Part shown: one piece after another, positions 33,242-41,748 of the stretch
How positions within the stretch are numbered: the stretch's first letter is position 1
Layout of the letters: each line of letters begins with the position of its first letter
Assembly: GCA_049423065.1 (NCBI GenBank)
Contig: JBMSQB010000036.1
Span: 1-43,135, forward strand
Direction: 5' to 3'
Length of the DNA stretch: 43,135 bases
Source of the DNA: SYIM01 sp041182885
Lineage (GTDB): Bacteria; Pseudomonadota; Gammaproteobacteria; Burkholderiales; Burkholderiaceae_E
Notes under the pieces: model-generated
Databases searched by the model: none
What the model saw: the letters and a program-made list of their open reading frames with translations, nothing else
Told to the model about the DNA's origin: nothing
Translations under genes and position numbers: made by a program

Positions 33242-33883
33242 ATGAGTGCCGGTTGCGCACGGCCCCGTCGCCGGGCCCTGCTGCTCATGGCGGTGTTTGC
33301 CGGGGTGGGACCCGCTGCAGCAAACACCACGGCGTATGCCGAGTTTCAGGCCTTTCTGAAAAACACACTGAGCGCGCGTGGCAATTTCCGCCAGCAGGTG
33401 CTGCATGCAAGCGGCCGGGTCATTGAAACCAGCGAGGGCAGTTTTGCGTTTACCCGGCCGGGCCGTTTTCGCTGGGATGTGAAAAAGCCTTATGAACAAT
33501 TGCTGGTGGCCGATGGCGAACAGCTTCATTTTTATGATCGCGACCTCAATCAGGTGACGATCAGAAAGCTCGGCGATGCCATTGCGTCCACCCCGGCCGC
33601 CATTCTGTTCGGCAACGATGCGATCGATCGCGATTTCAATTTCAGCGAAGCCGGTGAGCACGAAGGCCTTCGGTGGCTGGAGGCGCAGCCTCGCAGTCGC
33701 GAGGCAGGGGTCGAGCGCATCTTGATCGGGTTGAAGGCCGGGATTCCCGAAGCGATGGACGTGGTGGACGCCTTTAGCCGAACATCTCGGTTCAGTTTCA
33801 GGATGCTTGAGCGCAATTCTCCGATCGATGCGACACTATTCAGCTTTCGCGTACCAGCAGGCGCCGACGTGATTCGGCAGTAG
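33242..33883 (+). CDS. lolA: Outer-membrane lipoprotein carrier protein LolA
   Basis: 213 residues from the ATG at 33242, 7 bases after ftsK; an overlapping longer frame is not used. Signal peptide RRRALLLMAVFAGVGPAAA cleaved near residue 27. The LolA pattern follows: LSARGNFRQQVLHASGRVIE, GSFAFTRPGRFRWDVKKPYE, LLVADGEQLHFYDRDLNQVT. It shuttles lipoproteins through the periplasm from LolCDE to LolB. The ftsK-lolA order is conserved in proteobacteria. Confidence 0.95.
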   Translation: MSAGCARPRRRALLLMAVFAGVGPAAANTTAYAEFQAFLKNTLSARGNFRQQVLHASGRVIETSEGSFAFTRPGRFRWDVKKPYEQLLVADGEQLHFYDRDLNQVTIRKLGDAIASTPAAILFGNDAIDRDFNFSEAGEHEGLRWLEAQPRSREAGVERILIGLKAGIPEAMDVVDAFSRTSRFSFRMLERNSPIDATLFSFRVPAGADVIRQ

Positions 33884-33960
33884 GCGGCTTCGAGCAGCAG
33901 GTTGACCGCCTCGCCGCACCAATAACCAATCCTCGCTCTTGTCGATGTGAAGGGGGCCAG

Positions 33961-35235
33961 ATGGCCGCTCAATCCTCCGCTGCTGTGGCGGACTACGCCG
34001 ATCCGCCACTCAGCGCGTCCCTGCAGACCCGTGTGGTGGTGGTGGTCTCCATTGCACATGCGCTCTCGCACTTCATGCACCTCATCGTGCCCCCGGTGTT
34101 CCCGCTTCTGATGAGCGAGTTTTCGCTCAGCTATTCCGAACTCGGTTTGCTCATGACGGTGTTCTTCGTGGTGTCGGGGATCGTGCAGGCCGCGTCGGGC
34201 TTTGCGGTCGACCGATTCGGGCCGCTTCCGGTGCTGCTCGCATCCATCGGCCTGTTTGCATTCAGCACGCTGGTAATCGCAAGTGCCAACAGTTACTGGA
34301 TGCTGATGCTGGGCTGTGCAATCGCCGGTGCGGCGAATGCGCCTTTTCATCCGGTTGACTACTGCATCCTGAATGCCCGTATCGAGGGCAAGCGCCTGCC
34401 GCGCTCCTACGCCGTTCACGGCGTGGCGGGCAGTCTGGGATGGGCGGTGGCGCCGCTGGTGCTGGTTGGGGTGTCGAGCGTGGCGGGCTGGCGGGTGGGC
34501 ATGCTCACTGCCGGGGTGATCTGCCTTGCCATCCTGGGGCTTGTCTGGTGGGCGCGTGAGGCACTTCGCGTGTCGCCCATCCGGCGGGAAAAGCCTGCAA
34601 CAGGAGCGGACGGCGGTGCGGCCGATGTCAGCCAGTCCACGCTCGGGTTCATGAAGCTGCCCGGTCTCTGGATCAGCTTCGTCTATTTCTTCGGAACCGC
34701 TTTTGCCATTGGCGGGGTGCAGACCTTCGGCCCCGAGTCTGCCGCGCAGCTTCACGAGCTTCCGGCCGCGCAGGTGGCGTTGCTGGTGAGCGTCTACATG
34801 GTTGGCAGCGCCGTGGGCGCGCTGGTGGGCGGCTACACCATGGGGGATATTCGCTATGCCGAGCGCATCGTGAGCCTTTCGCTCATCGTGGCGCTGTCGG
34901 TGGCGCTTGCCATCGGCTATCTCACCACGCCAATCTGGATGTCGTCGGTGTTGTTCGGAATGATGGGTTTTGCGGCAGGCGTGGGCACGCCCGCTCGTGA
35001 CCTGCTGGTCAAGCGCGCCGCGCCGCCGGGTGCGACTGGGCGCATCTACGGCATTGTGTATTCGGGGCTGGACGTGGGGGTCGCACTCGCGCCTGCGCTC
35101 TTTGGCTTCATGATGGACGCACGCTGGCCGGCCGGTATCTGGATCGGGGTTGCCATGGCCTATGTGCTCATGATCGTTTGCGCCAACATGCTGGCTCGCC
35201 ATTCGGTTGAGCGCGCTGCTGGTGGGCGCGTCTGA
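33961..35235 (+). CDS. MFS transporter
   Basis: 424 residues with about 12 transmembrane helices; strong ribosome binding site gaaggggg. Major-facilitator features: the loop GFAVDRFGPLPVLLAS between helices 2 and 3, a central hydrophilic loop (about 200-225) and the second-half loop GGYTMGDIRYAERIV. The N-terminal half (HALSHFMHLIVPPVFPLLM, PFHPVDYCILNA) is reminiscent of the fosmidomycin-resistance-like branch, but substrate assignment is not possible. It interrupts the conserved lolA-rarA order. Confidence 0.87.
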   Translation: MAAQSSAAVADYADPPLSASLQTRVVVVVSIAHALSHFMHLIVPPVFPLLMSEFSLSYSELGLLMTVFFVVSGIVQAASGFAVDRFGPLPVLLASIGLFAFSTLVIASANSYWMLMLGCAIAGAANAPFHPVDYCILNARIEGKRLPRSYAVHGVAGSLGWAVAPLVLVGVSSVAGWRVGMLTAGVICLAILGLVWWAREALRVSPIRREKPATGADGGAADVSQSTLGFMKLPGLWISFVYFFGTAFAIGGVQTFGPESAAQLHELPAAQVALLVSVYMVGSAVGALVGGYTMGDIRYAERIVSLSLIVALSVALAIGYLTTPIWMSSVLFGMMGFAAGVGTPARDLLVKRAAPPGATGRIYGIVYSGLDVGVALAPALFGFMMDARWPAGIWIGVAMAYVLMIVCANMLARHSVERAAGGRV

Positions 35236-35248
35236 GCGGTGTTGCCCG

Positions 35249-36562
35249 GTGACTGAGCAGGCAGATTTCCTGCAGGAGCAGTCAGCGCCGCTTGCCGAGC
35301 GGCTGCGCCCGATTGCGCTGAACGACGTCATCGGTCAGTCGCATTTGCTTGGGGTGGGCAAACCCCTCAGGGTGGCCTTCGAATCGGGTAAGCCACACTC
35401 GATGATTTTCTGGGGGCCGCCGGGCGTGGGCAAGACCACGCTCGCCCGCCTCATGGCGAGCGCGTTCGAATCGCACTTCATCTCGCTGTCGGCGGTGCTG
35501 GCTGGCGTCAAGGATATTCGGGAGGCGGTTGAAGAGGCGCGTGTTGCCCAGGGGCGCGGCCTGCGTACCATCGTGTTCGTTGATGAAGTCCACCGCTTCA
35601 ACAAGGCGCAGCAGGATGCGTTCCTTCCGCACGTGGAGAGTGGGCTCTTCACCTTTATCGGCGCAACCACCGAGAACCCATCGTTCGAAGTGAATGGGGC
35701 GTTGTTGTCGCGTGCCCGTGTTTATGTGCTGAAGGCGCTCGTCACGTCCGAGATGGAGCAGCTTTTTGATCGGGCCCTGGGCGGGTTGGGTCATGGGGCG
35801 CCCGCATTTGATCCCGTGGCGCGTGAGCGCCTGATCGGTTGGGCTGACGGCGATGCGCGGCGGCTGTTGAATGCAGTCGAGATCGTCGCTGATGCGGCGA
35901 GTGCGCAGCGCCTGCAGAGCGTTGATGGCGATGTGCTTGAGTCGGCAATGTCGCAGAACCTGCGGCGTTTCGACAAGGGAGGTGATGCGTTTTACGACCA
36001 GATCAGCGCGCTTCACAAATCGGTTCGCGGATCGCATCCCGATGCTGCGCTCTACTGGTTTGCACGCATGATCGATGGCGGGGCAGATCCGCGATACCTC
36101 GCCCGGCGAATCATCCGGATGGCTTCAGAAGATATTGGCAACGCTGACCCGCGCGCGCTCGCGCTCGCGCTCGATGCCGCGGAAACCTACGAGCGGCTGG
36201 GCTCTCCCGAGGGCGAGCTTGCGCTCGCGCAGGCGCTGGTGTTTCTCGCGTCCGCGCCAAAATCCAATGCGGTCTATGAGGCATGGAACGCAGCGCTGGC
36301 GCATGTTCGCAGCGACGCCTCGCGGCCCGTTCCCGAGCATCTTCGAAACGCGCCCACCCGGCTCATGAAGCAGCTGGGTTACGGACAGCGTTATCGCTAT
36401 GCGCATGACGAACCAGACGCTTACGCCGCTGGCGAAACCTATCTGCCTGATGGCATGGCGGAGCCGTGCTGGTATAAGCCTGTGCCTCGCGGACTCGAGA
36501 TCCGCATTGCAGAAAAGCTCGAGCGGTTGCGGCAGCTCGATCGCGAGGCGGGTGGCGGCTGA
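35249..36562 (+). CDS. rarA: Replication-associated recombination protein A (AAA+ ATPase)
   Basis: 437 residues from the GTG at 35249 (E. coli RarA/MgsA 447). A TTG at 35207 overlapping the MFS gene would add 14 residues. Walker A WGPPGVGKTTLAR (56-63), Walker B FVDEVHRFNKAQQD (D112, E113), sensor GATTENPSFEVNGALLSRA, the RarA tetramerisation region ASEDIGNADPRALALAL and C-terminal YAHDEPDAYAAGETYLPD. It acts at stalled replication forks, homologous to eukaryotic WRNIP1/Mgs1. Normally directly follows lolA. Confidence 0.96.
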   Translation: MTEQADFLQEQSAPLAERLRPIALNDVIGQSHLLGVGKPLRVAFESGKPHSMIFWGPPGVGKTTLARLMASAFESHFISLSAVLAGVKDIREAVEEARVAQGRGLRTIVFVDEVHRFNKAQQDAFLPHVESGLFTFIGATTENPSFEVNGALLSRARVYVLKALVTSEMEQLFDRALGGLGHGAPAFDPVARERLIGWADGDARRLLNAVEIVADAASAQRLQSVDGDVLESAMSQNLRRFDKGGDAFYDQISALHKSVRGSHPDAALYWFARMIDGGADPRYLARRIIRMASEDIGNADPRALALALDAAETYERLGSPEGELALAQALVFLASAPKSNAVYEAWNAALAHVRSDASRPVPEHLRNAPTRLMKQLGYGQRYRYAHDEPDAYAAGETYLPDGMAEPCWYKPVPRGLEIRIAEKLERLRQLDREAGGG

Positions 36563-36601
36563 TTCGACATGGCGTTGCGCCCGGCGTGGACTGGGCCTGA
36601 T

Positions 36602-37597
36602 CTACTGCTGACCAGGTTTCACGCCAACATCCCGGAGCACCCCTTCCCACCGATCGATCTCCTGTTTCCAGAAGGTGTTGAACTGGGTGGGGGTCATGTC
36701 GCGTGCATAAACACCCATGGTGTCGAAGCGTTCGACCACATCGGGCATTTTCACCACCGCGGCGATGTCACGGTTGATGCGCTCGATTGCTGCCGCTTCA
36801 ATGCCAACGGGTGCCACGATACCGAACCAGCCGTTGATCACCATGGTGGGATAGGTTTCGGCGACGGTCGGCAGATCGGGGCGTCCTGGAACTCGGGCGT
36901 CAGAGAAAATTCCGATGGCCTTGAGGCGCCCGCTCTTCACCATTGCATCGAGTGGCGGTACGCCATCGATCACCGCTTGTGCGTCGCCATTGATGACTGC
37001 GGACACGCTCTGACTTGCCTGCGTAAACGGCACTGCGCGCCATGTCACCCCGCTTGCCTTGGCCAGCATCTCGGCGGCCAGATGCGGGACGGAATACTGG
37101 AATGCCGTTGCAACGATGAACTTGTCCGGCTCGCGTTTTGCCTGGGCGATTACATCGGCCAAGGTCCGGGCAGGGCTGCTCGTGCTCACCGCAATCATCA
37201 TGGGGCTCATGCCCACCATGGCAATGCCGGTGAAGTCGCGTGCGATGTCCACCTGGGCTGGTCTGAACATGTACTGCGCCATGGTCAGCGCCGATGCCTG
37301 CACAAATCCAAGCTGGTGTTGATTGCGCTCGGCGGTCTTGAGCGCTGCCATGCCGATGACGCCGCCTGCACCCGGCTTGTTGTCGATGATCACCGGCTGG
37401 CTCCAGATCTTGGACAGTCGGTCGCCGACGGTACGCGCCATGATGTCGGGCGCAGTCCCCGCCGCCGCGGGAACCGTGAAGCGCACGATTCGATTGGGCC
37501 AGGCGGAAGATGGCGGTTGGGTTTGAGCAATGGCGCTGGCGCCGAGCGCCCCCAGAAGAATTGCAGTGGTCAGAGTCCGTCGGGATGGCATGAGCAT
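36602..37597 (-). CDS. Bug-family (TctC) periplasmic solute receptor
   Basis: 331 residues; the ATG at 37597 has GGAG 8 bases upstream. Signal peptide RRTLTTAILLGALGASAIAQ, then the Bug pattern: WPNRIVRFTVPAAAGTAPDI, DNKPGAGGVIGMAALKTA, and GRLKAIGIFSDARVPGRPDL near the C-terminus. Bug proteins bind organic acids such as citrate, dicarboxylates, nicotinate or aromatic acids and are hugely expanded in Burkholderiales, often without a TctAB membrane partner, as here. It lies 25 bases downstream of a flavin monooxygenase gene, so an aromatic substrate is plausible. Confidence 0.93.
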   Translation of the reverse strand: MLMPSRRTLTTAILLGALGASAIAQTQPPSSAWPNRIVRFTVPAAAGTAPDIMARTVGDRLSKIWSQPVIIDNKPGAGGVIGMAALKTAERNQHQLGFVQASALTMAQYMFRPAQVDIARDFTGIAMVGMSPMMIAVSTSSPARTLADVIAQAKREPDKFIVATAFQYSVPHLAAEMLAKASGVTWRAVPFTQASQSVSAVINGDAQAVIDGVPPLDAMVKSGRLKAIGIFSDARVPGRPDLPTVAETYPTMVINGWFGIVAPVGIEAAAIERINRDIAAVVKMPDVVERFDTMGVYARDMTPTQFNTFWKQEIDRWEGVLRDVGVKPGQQ

Positions 37598-37622
37598 AGG
37601 GGGTCTCCGTTTATTGGTCAGA

Positions 37623-39263
37623 TCATTGGGTGGTCGGCGAGTGGCCAGCGACCCGTGCGAGCGCGCGACATCCAGCCGCGAAGTCGTTGCCGCGCCAACC
37701 GACGTGGTGGTCGGGGCGAATCAACACGAAATCAGCGCCAAACAGATCGCGAAGCGCAGGAGCCTGGGGCGTGATGATGGCGAGCGGTACGCCAATCGAC
37801 GTTGCGGCCTGACACCAGTCGGCAGCGCGGTCTGCGGTGTCTGGTCGGGTCATCAGCAAGGTGAGCCGATCGCTCGCAAAGTGATCAAACAGAGAAGCCC
37901 CGCGCGCTTTGCCGTCGGTCAGCCAGAGATGCGGGGCGCGACAGCCCGGGCGCGCCGAGGGTTCATAGTGCGGCCGCGGCACTCGCGGCGCCGTATCTGC
38001 CCTGTCGCGCACGATCACCGGTGAGGCCTCGTAGTGATAGCCAATCACCACCCCCAGCGACTTAAACTCAGGTGCCTTGCCGGTGAGGATGGCTTCGCGC
38101 GTGGTTGCGCGAATAGCATCCGCCTCCAGACCAGCTTGATCGAGGAGCGGCGAAAAATACGAGGAAGACAGCAGGCGGTGGTTGGCCACCGCCTCATCCA
38201 CGACGCGCTGGTGTACCTGTCGCCGCTCGATGTCGTAGCTGTCCAGAAGGGCGGGGCCGCCCCATCCCTTGATGCATGCGGCTAGTTTCCAGCCCAGATC
38301 GACCGCATCGCCAATACCCATGTTCATGCCGTGTCCGCCAAAGGGCGGATGAAGATGACAGGCATCGCCCACTAGGAATACCCGACGGTCGCGGTAGCGC
38401 TCGGCGATCAGTTGATGGGCCGTCCAGTCGTCAACGCTTAGCAAGTCAACCGGAATGTCTGCGCCGACTGCTGCACGGATCAGTTCGACGGGCTCGGCGT
38501 TGTCGGCGATTGCCCGGGGCAGGCCGAAGGTCCAGAGATCGCCCTTGTCGAGTGGCGCGATGGTGGAGGGCGCTTTGGCCTGAACCATCCAGAACATGAT
38601 GGCGTCGCCTAGTGCATGCCTTTGCTGCAGGCCGGCCGAGCGGAAGATGTACGCCCGATGCTGACCGAGCGGCGATTGTCCGTGCATGGCGATCTGGAGC
38701 TTGTCGCGGACCGTGCTGCGCGCGCCGTCGGCGCCCACCAGGAAGCGGCCTCGCAGCGTTTTCGTTGTGCCTGGCGCATTGGTCTCGAAAGTGGCGGTGA
38801 CTGTCTCTGGGTCTTGCGTGAAATCGACCAGTCGGGCCGGGTGAATCAGGGTGACGTTTCCGGTGGCAAGTGCTGCGGCTCTCAATACTTTCTCAACCTT
38901 GTACTGCGGCACCCATTGAGCATGCTCCGAAAAGCGTTCATCGCGTACGGGCGAGCAGGAGAAGGCATTTTCGAAGCGAGCGAGCTCCTTGCCGAGCAAA
39001 CTGGTGGCAAACACGACATTCGAAGGGAAATCGATTCCAAATGGGGCTTGCGCAGCCAGTTGCCCGGCAATACCCCAGCGGCGCATGAGTTCTCGCGAGC
39101 GCACGTTGGTGGTTTTGGCACGGGGTGCGAGGCCTTCGCGCGCCTGCGCTTCGAGCACCGTGCACCGGACGCCTTGTTGCCCGAGTTCAAGCGCAAGCGA
39201 GAGCCCGACAGGGCCCGCGCCCGTCACGATCACCTCGCAGTCCAGGGTGGCGTCTCTCCTCAT
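37623..39263 (-). CDS. FAD-dependent aromatic monooxygenase (phenol hydroxylase/TfdB class)
   Basis: 546 residues. Rossmann FAD motif EVIVTGAGPVGLSLALEL, the DG motif GRFLVGADGARSTVRDKL, and the second FAD/ribityl motif FLVGDACHLHPPFGGHGMNM, all intact. A C-terminal thioredoxin-like domain (about 400-546; LTLLMTRPDTADRAADW, PDHHVGWRG) is the hallmark of the phenol-2-monooxygenase, MhpA and TfdB-type hydroxylases, which hydroxylate phenolic rings with NAD(P)H and oxygen. The exact substrate is unknown. Divergent from serS and followed by a Bug receptor, so probably a two-gene catabolic or uptake unit. Confidence 0.92.
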   Translation of the reverse strand: MRRDATLDCEVIVTGAGPVGLSLALELGQQGVRCTVLEAQAREGLAPRAKTTNVRSRELMRRWGIAGQLAAQAPFGIDFPSNVVFATSLLGKELARFENAFSCSPVRDERFSEHAQWVPQYKVEKVLRAAALATGNVTLIHPARLVDFTQDPETVTATFETNAPGTTKTLRGRFLVGADGARSTVRDKLQIAMHGQSPLGQHRAYIFRSAGLQQRHALGDAIMFWMVQAKAPSTIAPLDKGDLWTFGLPRAIADNAEPVELIRAAVGADIPVDLLSVDDWTAHQLIAERYRDRRVFLVGDACHLHPPFGGHGMNMGIGDAVDLGWKLAACIKGWGGPALLDSYDIERRQVHQRVVDEAVANHRLLSSSYFSPLLDQAGLEADAIRATTREAILTGKAPEFKSLGVVIGYHYEASPVIVRDRADTAPRVPRPHYEPSARPGCRAPHLWLTDGKARGASLFDHFASDRLTLLMTRPDTADRAADWCQAATSIGVPLAIITPQAPALRDLFGADFVLIRPDHHVGWRGNDFAAGCRALARVAGHSPTTQ

Positions 39264-39318
39264 GGCAACAGAGGGTAGAGGCTGGCCTTCGGAATGCCAA
39301 ATTCCGCGGCCCTCGCGC

Positions 39319-39327
39319 TGATAAAAT
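39319..39327 (+). promoter_or_regulatory. Extended -10 promoter of serS
   Basis: TGATAAAAT (TG-n-TAAAAT) lies about 36 bases before the serS ATG; no good -35 is visible, as is common for extended -10 promoters. Confidence 0.45.
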
Positions 39328-39363
39328 CGATCCGTTTTTTACCCAGCCGCCTACGGAACCCCC

Positions 39364-40671
39364 ATGCTCGATATTGCGCTACTTCGTAAGGACCTTGATG
39401 CCGTCGCGCACCGACTGGCCGCCCGCGGCTATGTCCTTGATGCCGATGCTTTTCGCGCGCTCGAGGCCGAGCGCAAAGCACTGCAGGTGCGAACCGAGTC
39501 CCTTCAAGCGCAGCGTAACGCGCTCTCCAAGGCAATCGGCCAGGCTCGCAAAAGTGGCGAAGATGCTTCGGCCCTGATGAGCGAAGTGAACAAGGTTGCC
39601 GACGATCTGGCAGCGGTCAGCGCAGAGAACGACGCGGTGCAGGCGCGCGTGCACGAGTGGTTGCTCACGGTGCCGAATTTGCCGCATGAGTCGGTCCCCG
39701 TTGCTGCCGATGCCGGTGGCAATGTTGAAGTGAGGCGCTGGAGTCCCCAGGGAACGGAGCCCCAGACGCTTGGTTTCACGCCGCGGGATCACGTCGATGT
39801 TGGCGAGCCGCTGGGACTGGATTTTGCAAGCGGCACCAAGCTGTCGGGCGCGCGTTTTGCGGTGATGCGCGGTGCCATTGCGCGCATGCATCGTGCGCTC
39901 GCGCAGTTGATGCTCGACGTCCAGACTGGCGAACATGGCTATACCGAGTGCTACACGCCCTATGTGGTGAACCGTGAAACGCTCACGGGCACCGGGCAAT
40001 TGCCAAAGTTCGAGCAAGACCTGTTCGCTGCGAAGAAGGGCGGTCAGGAGGGCGAGGGTGAGTCGCTCTATCTGATTCCCACCTCGGAGGTCTCGTTGAC
40101 CAATCTGGTGCGTGGTGACATCGTGCCGGCAAGCGGCCTGCCCATGCGGCTCACGGCCCATACCCCATGCTTCCGGTCTGAGGCGGGCTCCTATGGCCGC
40201 GACACGCGCGGCATGATCCGCCAGCACCAGTTCGACAAGGTTGAGATGGTGCAGATCACTACGGCCGAGCAGTCCTATGACGCGCTCGAGCAGATGGTCG
40301 GCCATGCCGAGGCGATCCTTCGCAGGCTTGGGCTGCCGTATCGCGTCATGCTGCTCTGCACGGGCGATATGGGGTTTGGTGCCTCGAAGACCTATGACCT
40401 GGAAGTCTGGCTGCCGGCCCAGGGTACTTATCGCGAAATTTCATCGTGCTCAAACTGCGAGGCTTTTCAGGCTCGCCGCATGCAGACGAGATTCAGAAAC
40501 GAGCAGGGCAAAACCGAACTCGTGCACACATTGAATGGGTCAGGTCTTGCAGTCGGTCGCACGCTTGTTGCGGTGCTCGAGAACTATCAGCAGGCTGATG
40601 GCTCGGTTCGGGTGCCCGATGCATTGGTGCCCTACATGGGTGGGCTGAAGACGATCGGCGCTGGGGTATAA
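39364..40671 (+). CDS. serS: Seryl-tRNA synthetase
   Basis: 435 residues. N-terminal antiparallel coiled-coil arm (about 25-105, EAERKALQVRTESLQAQRN) that contacts the long variable arm of tRNA-Ser. The class II core follows with TSEVSLTNLVRGDI, motif 2 FRSEAGSYGRDTRGMIRQHQ and motif 3 NGSGLAVGRTLVAVLENYQ. It charges tRNA-Ser (and tRNA-Sec where present). A tRNA-Ser gene follows 86 bases downstream. Confidence 0.98.
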   Translation: MLDIALLRKDLDAVAHRLAARGYVLDADAFRALEAERKALQVRTESLQAQRNALSKAIGQARKSGEDASALMSEVNKVADDLAAVSAENDAVQARVHEWLLTVPNLPHESVPVAADAGGNVEVRRWSPQGTEPQTLGFTPRDHVDVGEPLGLDFASGTKLSGARFAVMRGAIARMHRALAQLMLDVQTGEHGYTECYTPYVVNRETLTGTGQLPKFEQDLFAAKKGGQEGEGESLYLIPTSEVSLTNLVRGDIVPASGLPMRLTAHTPCFRSEAGSYGRDTRGMIRQHQFDKVEMVQITTAEQSYDALEQMVGHAEAILRRLGLPYRVMLLCTGDMGFGASKTYDLEVWLPAQGTYREISSCSNCEAFQARRMQTRFRNEQGKTELVHTLNGSGLAVGRTLVAVLENYQQADGSVRVPDALVPYMGGLKTIGAGV

Positions 40672-40672
40672 T
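40667..40672 (+). promoter_or_regulatory. -10 box of tRNA-Ser promoter, overlapping the serS stop codon
   Basis: Consensus TATAAT whose internal TAA is the serS stop codon. CTGAAG 16 bases upstream is a weak -35. A start near 40679 would give a leader of about 80 nt before the mature tRNA. The tRNA may also be processed from serS read-through RNA, since no terminator separates them. Confidence 0.5.
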
Positions 40673-40757
40673 CGTCGGTTCGACATTCTTCCCGGACAGG
40701 AAAAGTGCTGCAGGTGGGTTAGACAGCTGCAGGTTCCCCGGGACAGCCGTAGGTTCA

Positions 40758-40848
40758 GGAAAGGTGGCAGAGTGGTCGAATGCGCCGGATTCGAAATCCG
40801 GTGTACGGGTCTCCCGTACCGTGGGTTCGAATCCCACCCTTTCCGCCA
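40758..40848 (+). tRNA. tRNA-Ser (anticodon CGA)
   Basis: 91 nt. Acceptor GGAAAGG/CCTTTCC, anticodon loop TTCGAAA between CGGAT/ATCCG (anticodon CGA, reading UCG), a long class II variable arm TACGGGTCTCCCGTA, T-arm GTGGGTTCGAATCCCAC, discriminator G and encoded CCA. All features of a functional tRNA-Ser. Confidence 0.97.
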
Positions 40849-40898
40849 GAAGATTCTTTCAAATCTTCAATGCTTCAGATCCTCGCTTGTAACTCATT

Positions 40899-40926
40899 GA
40901 TCGGATTGATGTTTTTCAATCCGATC
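40899..40926. other. Strong hairpin downstream of tRNA-Ser
   Basis: A perfect 11-bp inverted repeat (gatcggattga / tcaatccgatc) with loop tgtttt. A smaller 7-bp hairpin (gaagatt/aatcttc, 40849-40868) abuts the tRNA 3' end. Neither is followed by a clean T-run, so neither is a standard terminator; they may act in 3' processing or weak termination. The rest of 40869-41055 shows no gene. Confidence 0.5.
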
Positions 40927-41055
40927 GCGGTGTGGTTTTGAAGAAAGTACCCCTTCAGAGGGCCTTCCCTCAGATTGAGACGGCGATCTGCTCAGAGCCA
41001 ATTGACCGAGCGAGTTCGAAAGTCGATTTTTGATACGTACCGATCAGACAGAGCG

Positions 41056-41421
41056 CTAATCGGCAGATCGGGCAGCGCTCATGAGCGTCTGGAGGTCGCG
41101 AGGAACAGGCATTCTTCGGAACGGGCTGACGTTGGACCCCCCAGTATTGCCCGCGGGAATCAAGCCGAATGCGGTTTTTGTGGCAGCTCCGAAGATACGA
41201 AAGAGTTGCCCAGTGACCTCCCTGCTGCTCGACTGGCGCCACCCCCAGCGCATCATCAGGATGTGTGTTTGTATGTGTAGCCAGGTTGAGTTTTGCCCGA
41301 GGATGTGAGCACGCTCCAAGTGCCTAAACGCAAGGTATGGGTCTCCATTGGACTCGGCTCGGGTGGCAGCAGCAACCTCGAGCTCCCAGTGGGGTTTGAT
41401 TCGCTCGTAGTAACTCTTCAT
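41056..41421 (-). CDS. DUF3703 family protein
   Basis: 121 residues from the ATG at 41421 (AAGG upstream). The family pattern is clear: YYERIKPHWELEVAAA, LAFRHLERAHILGQNST, HILMMRWGWRQ, FRIFGAATKTAFGLIPAGNT and NVSPFRRMPVPRDLQTL. Conserved His/Arg-rich helical protein of unknown function, predicted soluble. It lies 25 bases downstream of the HigA-type antitoxin gene on the same strand, at the left of the accessory region. Base composition is lower in GC than the core genes. Confidence 0.85.
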   Translation of the reverse strand: MKSYYERIKPHWELEVAAATRAESNGDPYLAFRHLERAHILGQNSTWLHIQTHILMMRWGWRQSSSREVTGQLFRIFGAATKTAFGLIPAGNTGGSNVSPFRRMPVPRDLQTLMSAARSAD

Positions 41422-41446
41422 GGTGAACCTTGGGTGTTCGTAGTCG

Positions 41447-41746
41447 TCATGCGGCAGTTCTTGATGGAGACGCATGTAACTGCAACCCGAGTGCCGCGAT
41501 GACCTTCATGATGGTCGCAAATTCGGGGTTGCCCTCGGCAGATAGGGCCTTGTAGAGGCTTTCGCGCCCTAGCCCAGCGTCGCGGGCAATCTGAGTCATG
41601 CCCTTGGCGCGCGCAATATCGCCGAGCGCAGCGGCGATCAGTGCAGAGTCGCCTTCTTGAAGTGCTGCTTCCAGATAAGCCGCCATGTCGTCTTCGGTAA
41701 CGAGATGCTCGGCGGGGTCCCAGACTCGGGTCTTGGTTTTCGGCAT
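41447..41746 (-). CDS. HigA-type antitoxin (addiction module antidote, HTH)
   Basis: 99 residues from the ATG at 41746 (the TTG 6 bases earlier is not needed). N-terminal WDPAEHLVTEDDMAAYLEAA, typical of the addiction-module antidote family, then a Cro/C1-type helix-turn-helix: GDIARAKGMTQIARDAGLGR followed by ESLYKALSAEGNPEF. It would neutralise the upstream toxin and repress the operon. Toxin gene first, two bases between stop and start, as usual for this family. Confidence 0.92.
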   Translation of the reverse strand: MPKTKTRVWDPAEHLVTEDDMAAYLEAALQEGDSALIAAALGDIARAKGMTQIARDAGLGRESLYKALSAEGNPEFATIMKVIAALGLQLHASPSRTAA

Positions 41747-41748
41747 GA

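Noticed and set aside
33550..35331. A 593-codon minus-strand frame
   Set aside because: Antisense to lolA and the MFS transporter, hydrophilic mirror of membrane helices, no domain.
36569..37774. A 401-codon plus-strand frame after rarA
   Set aside because: Antisense to the Bug receptor, which has a signal peptide and family motifs.
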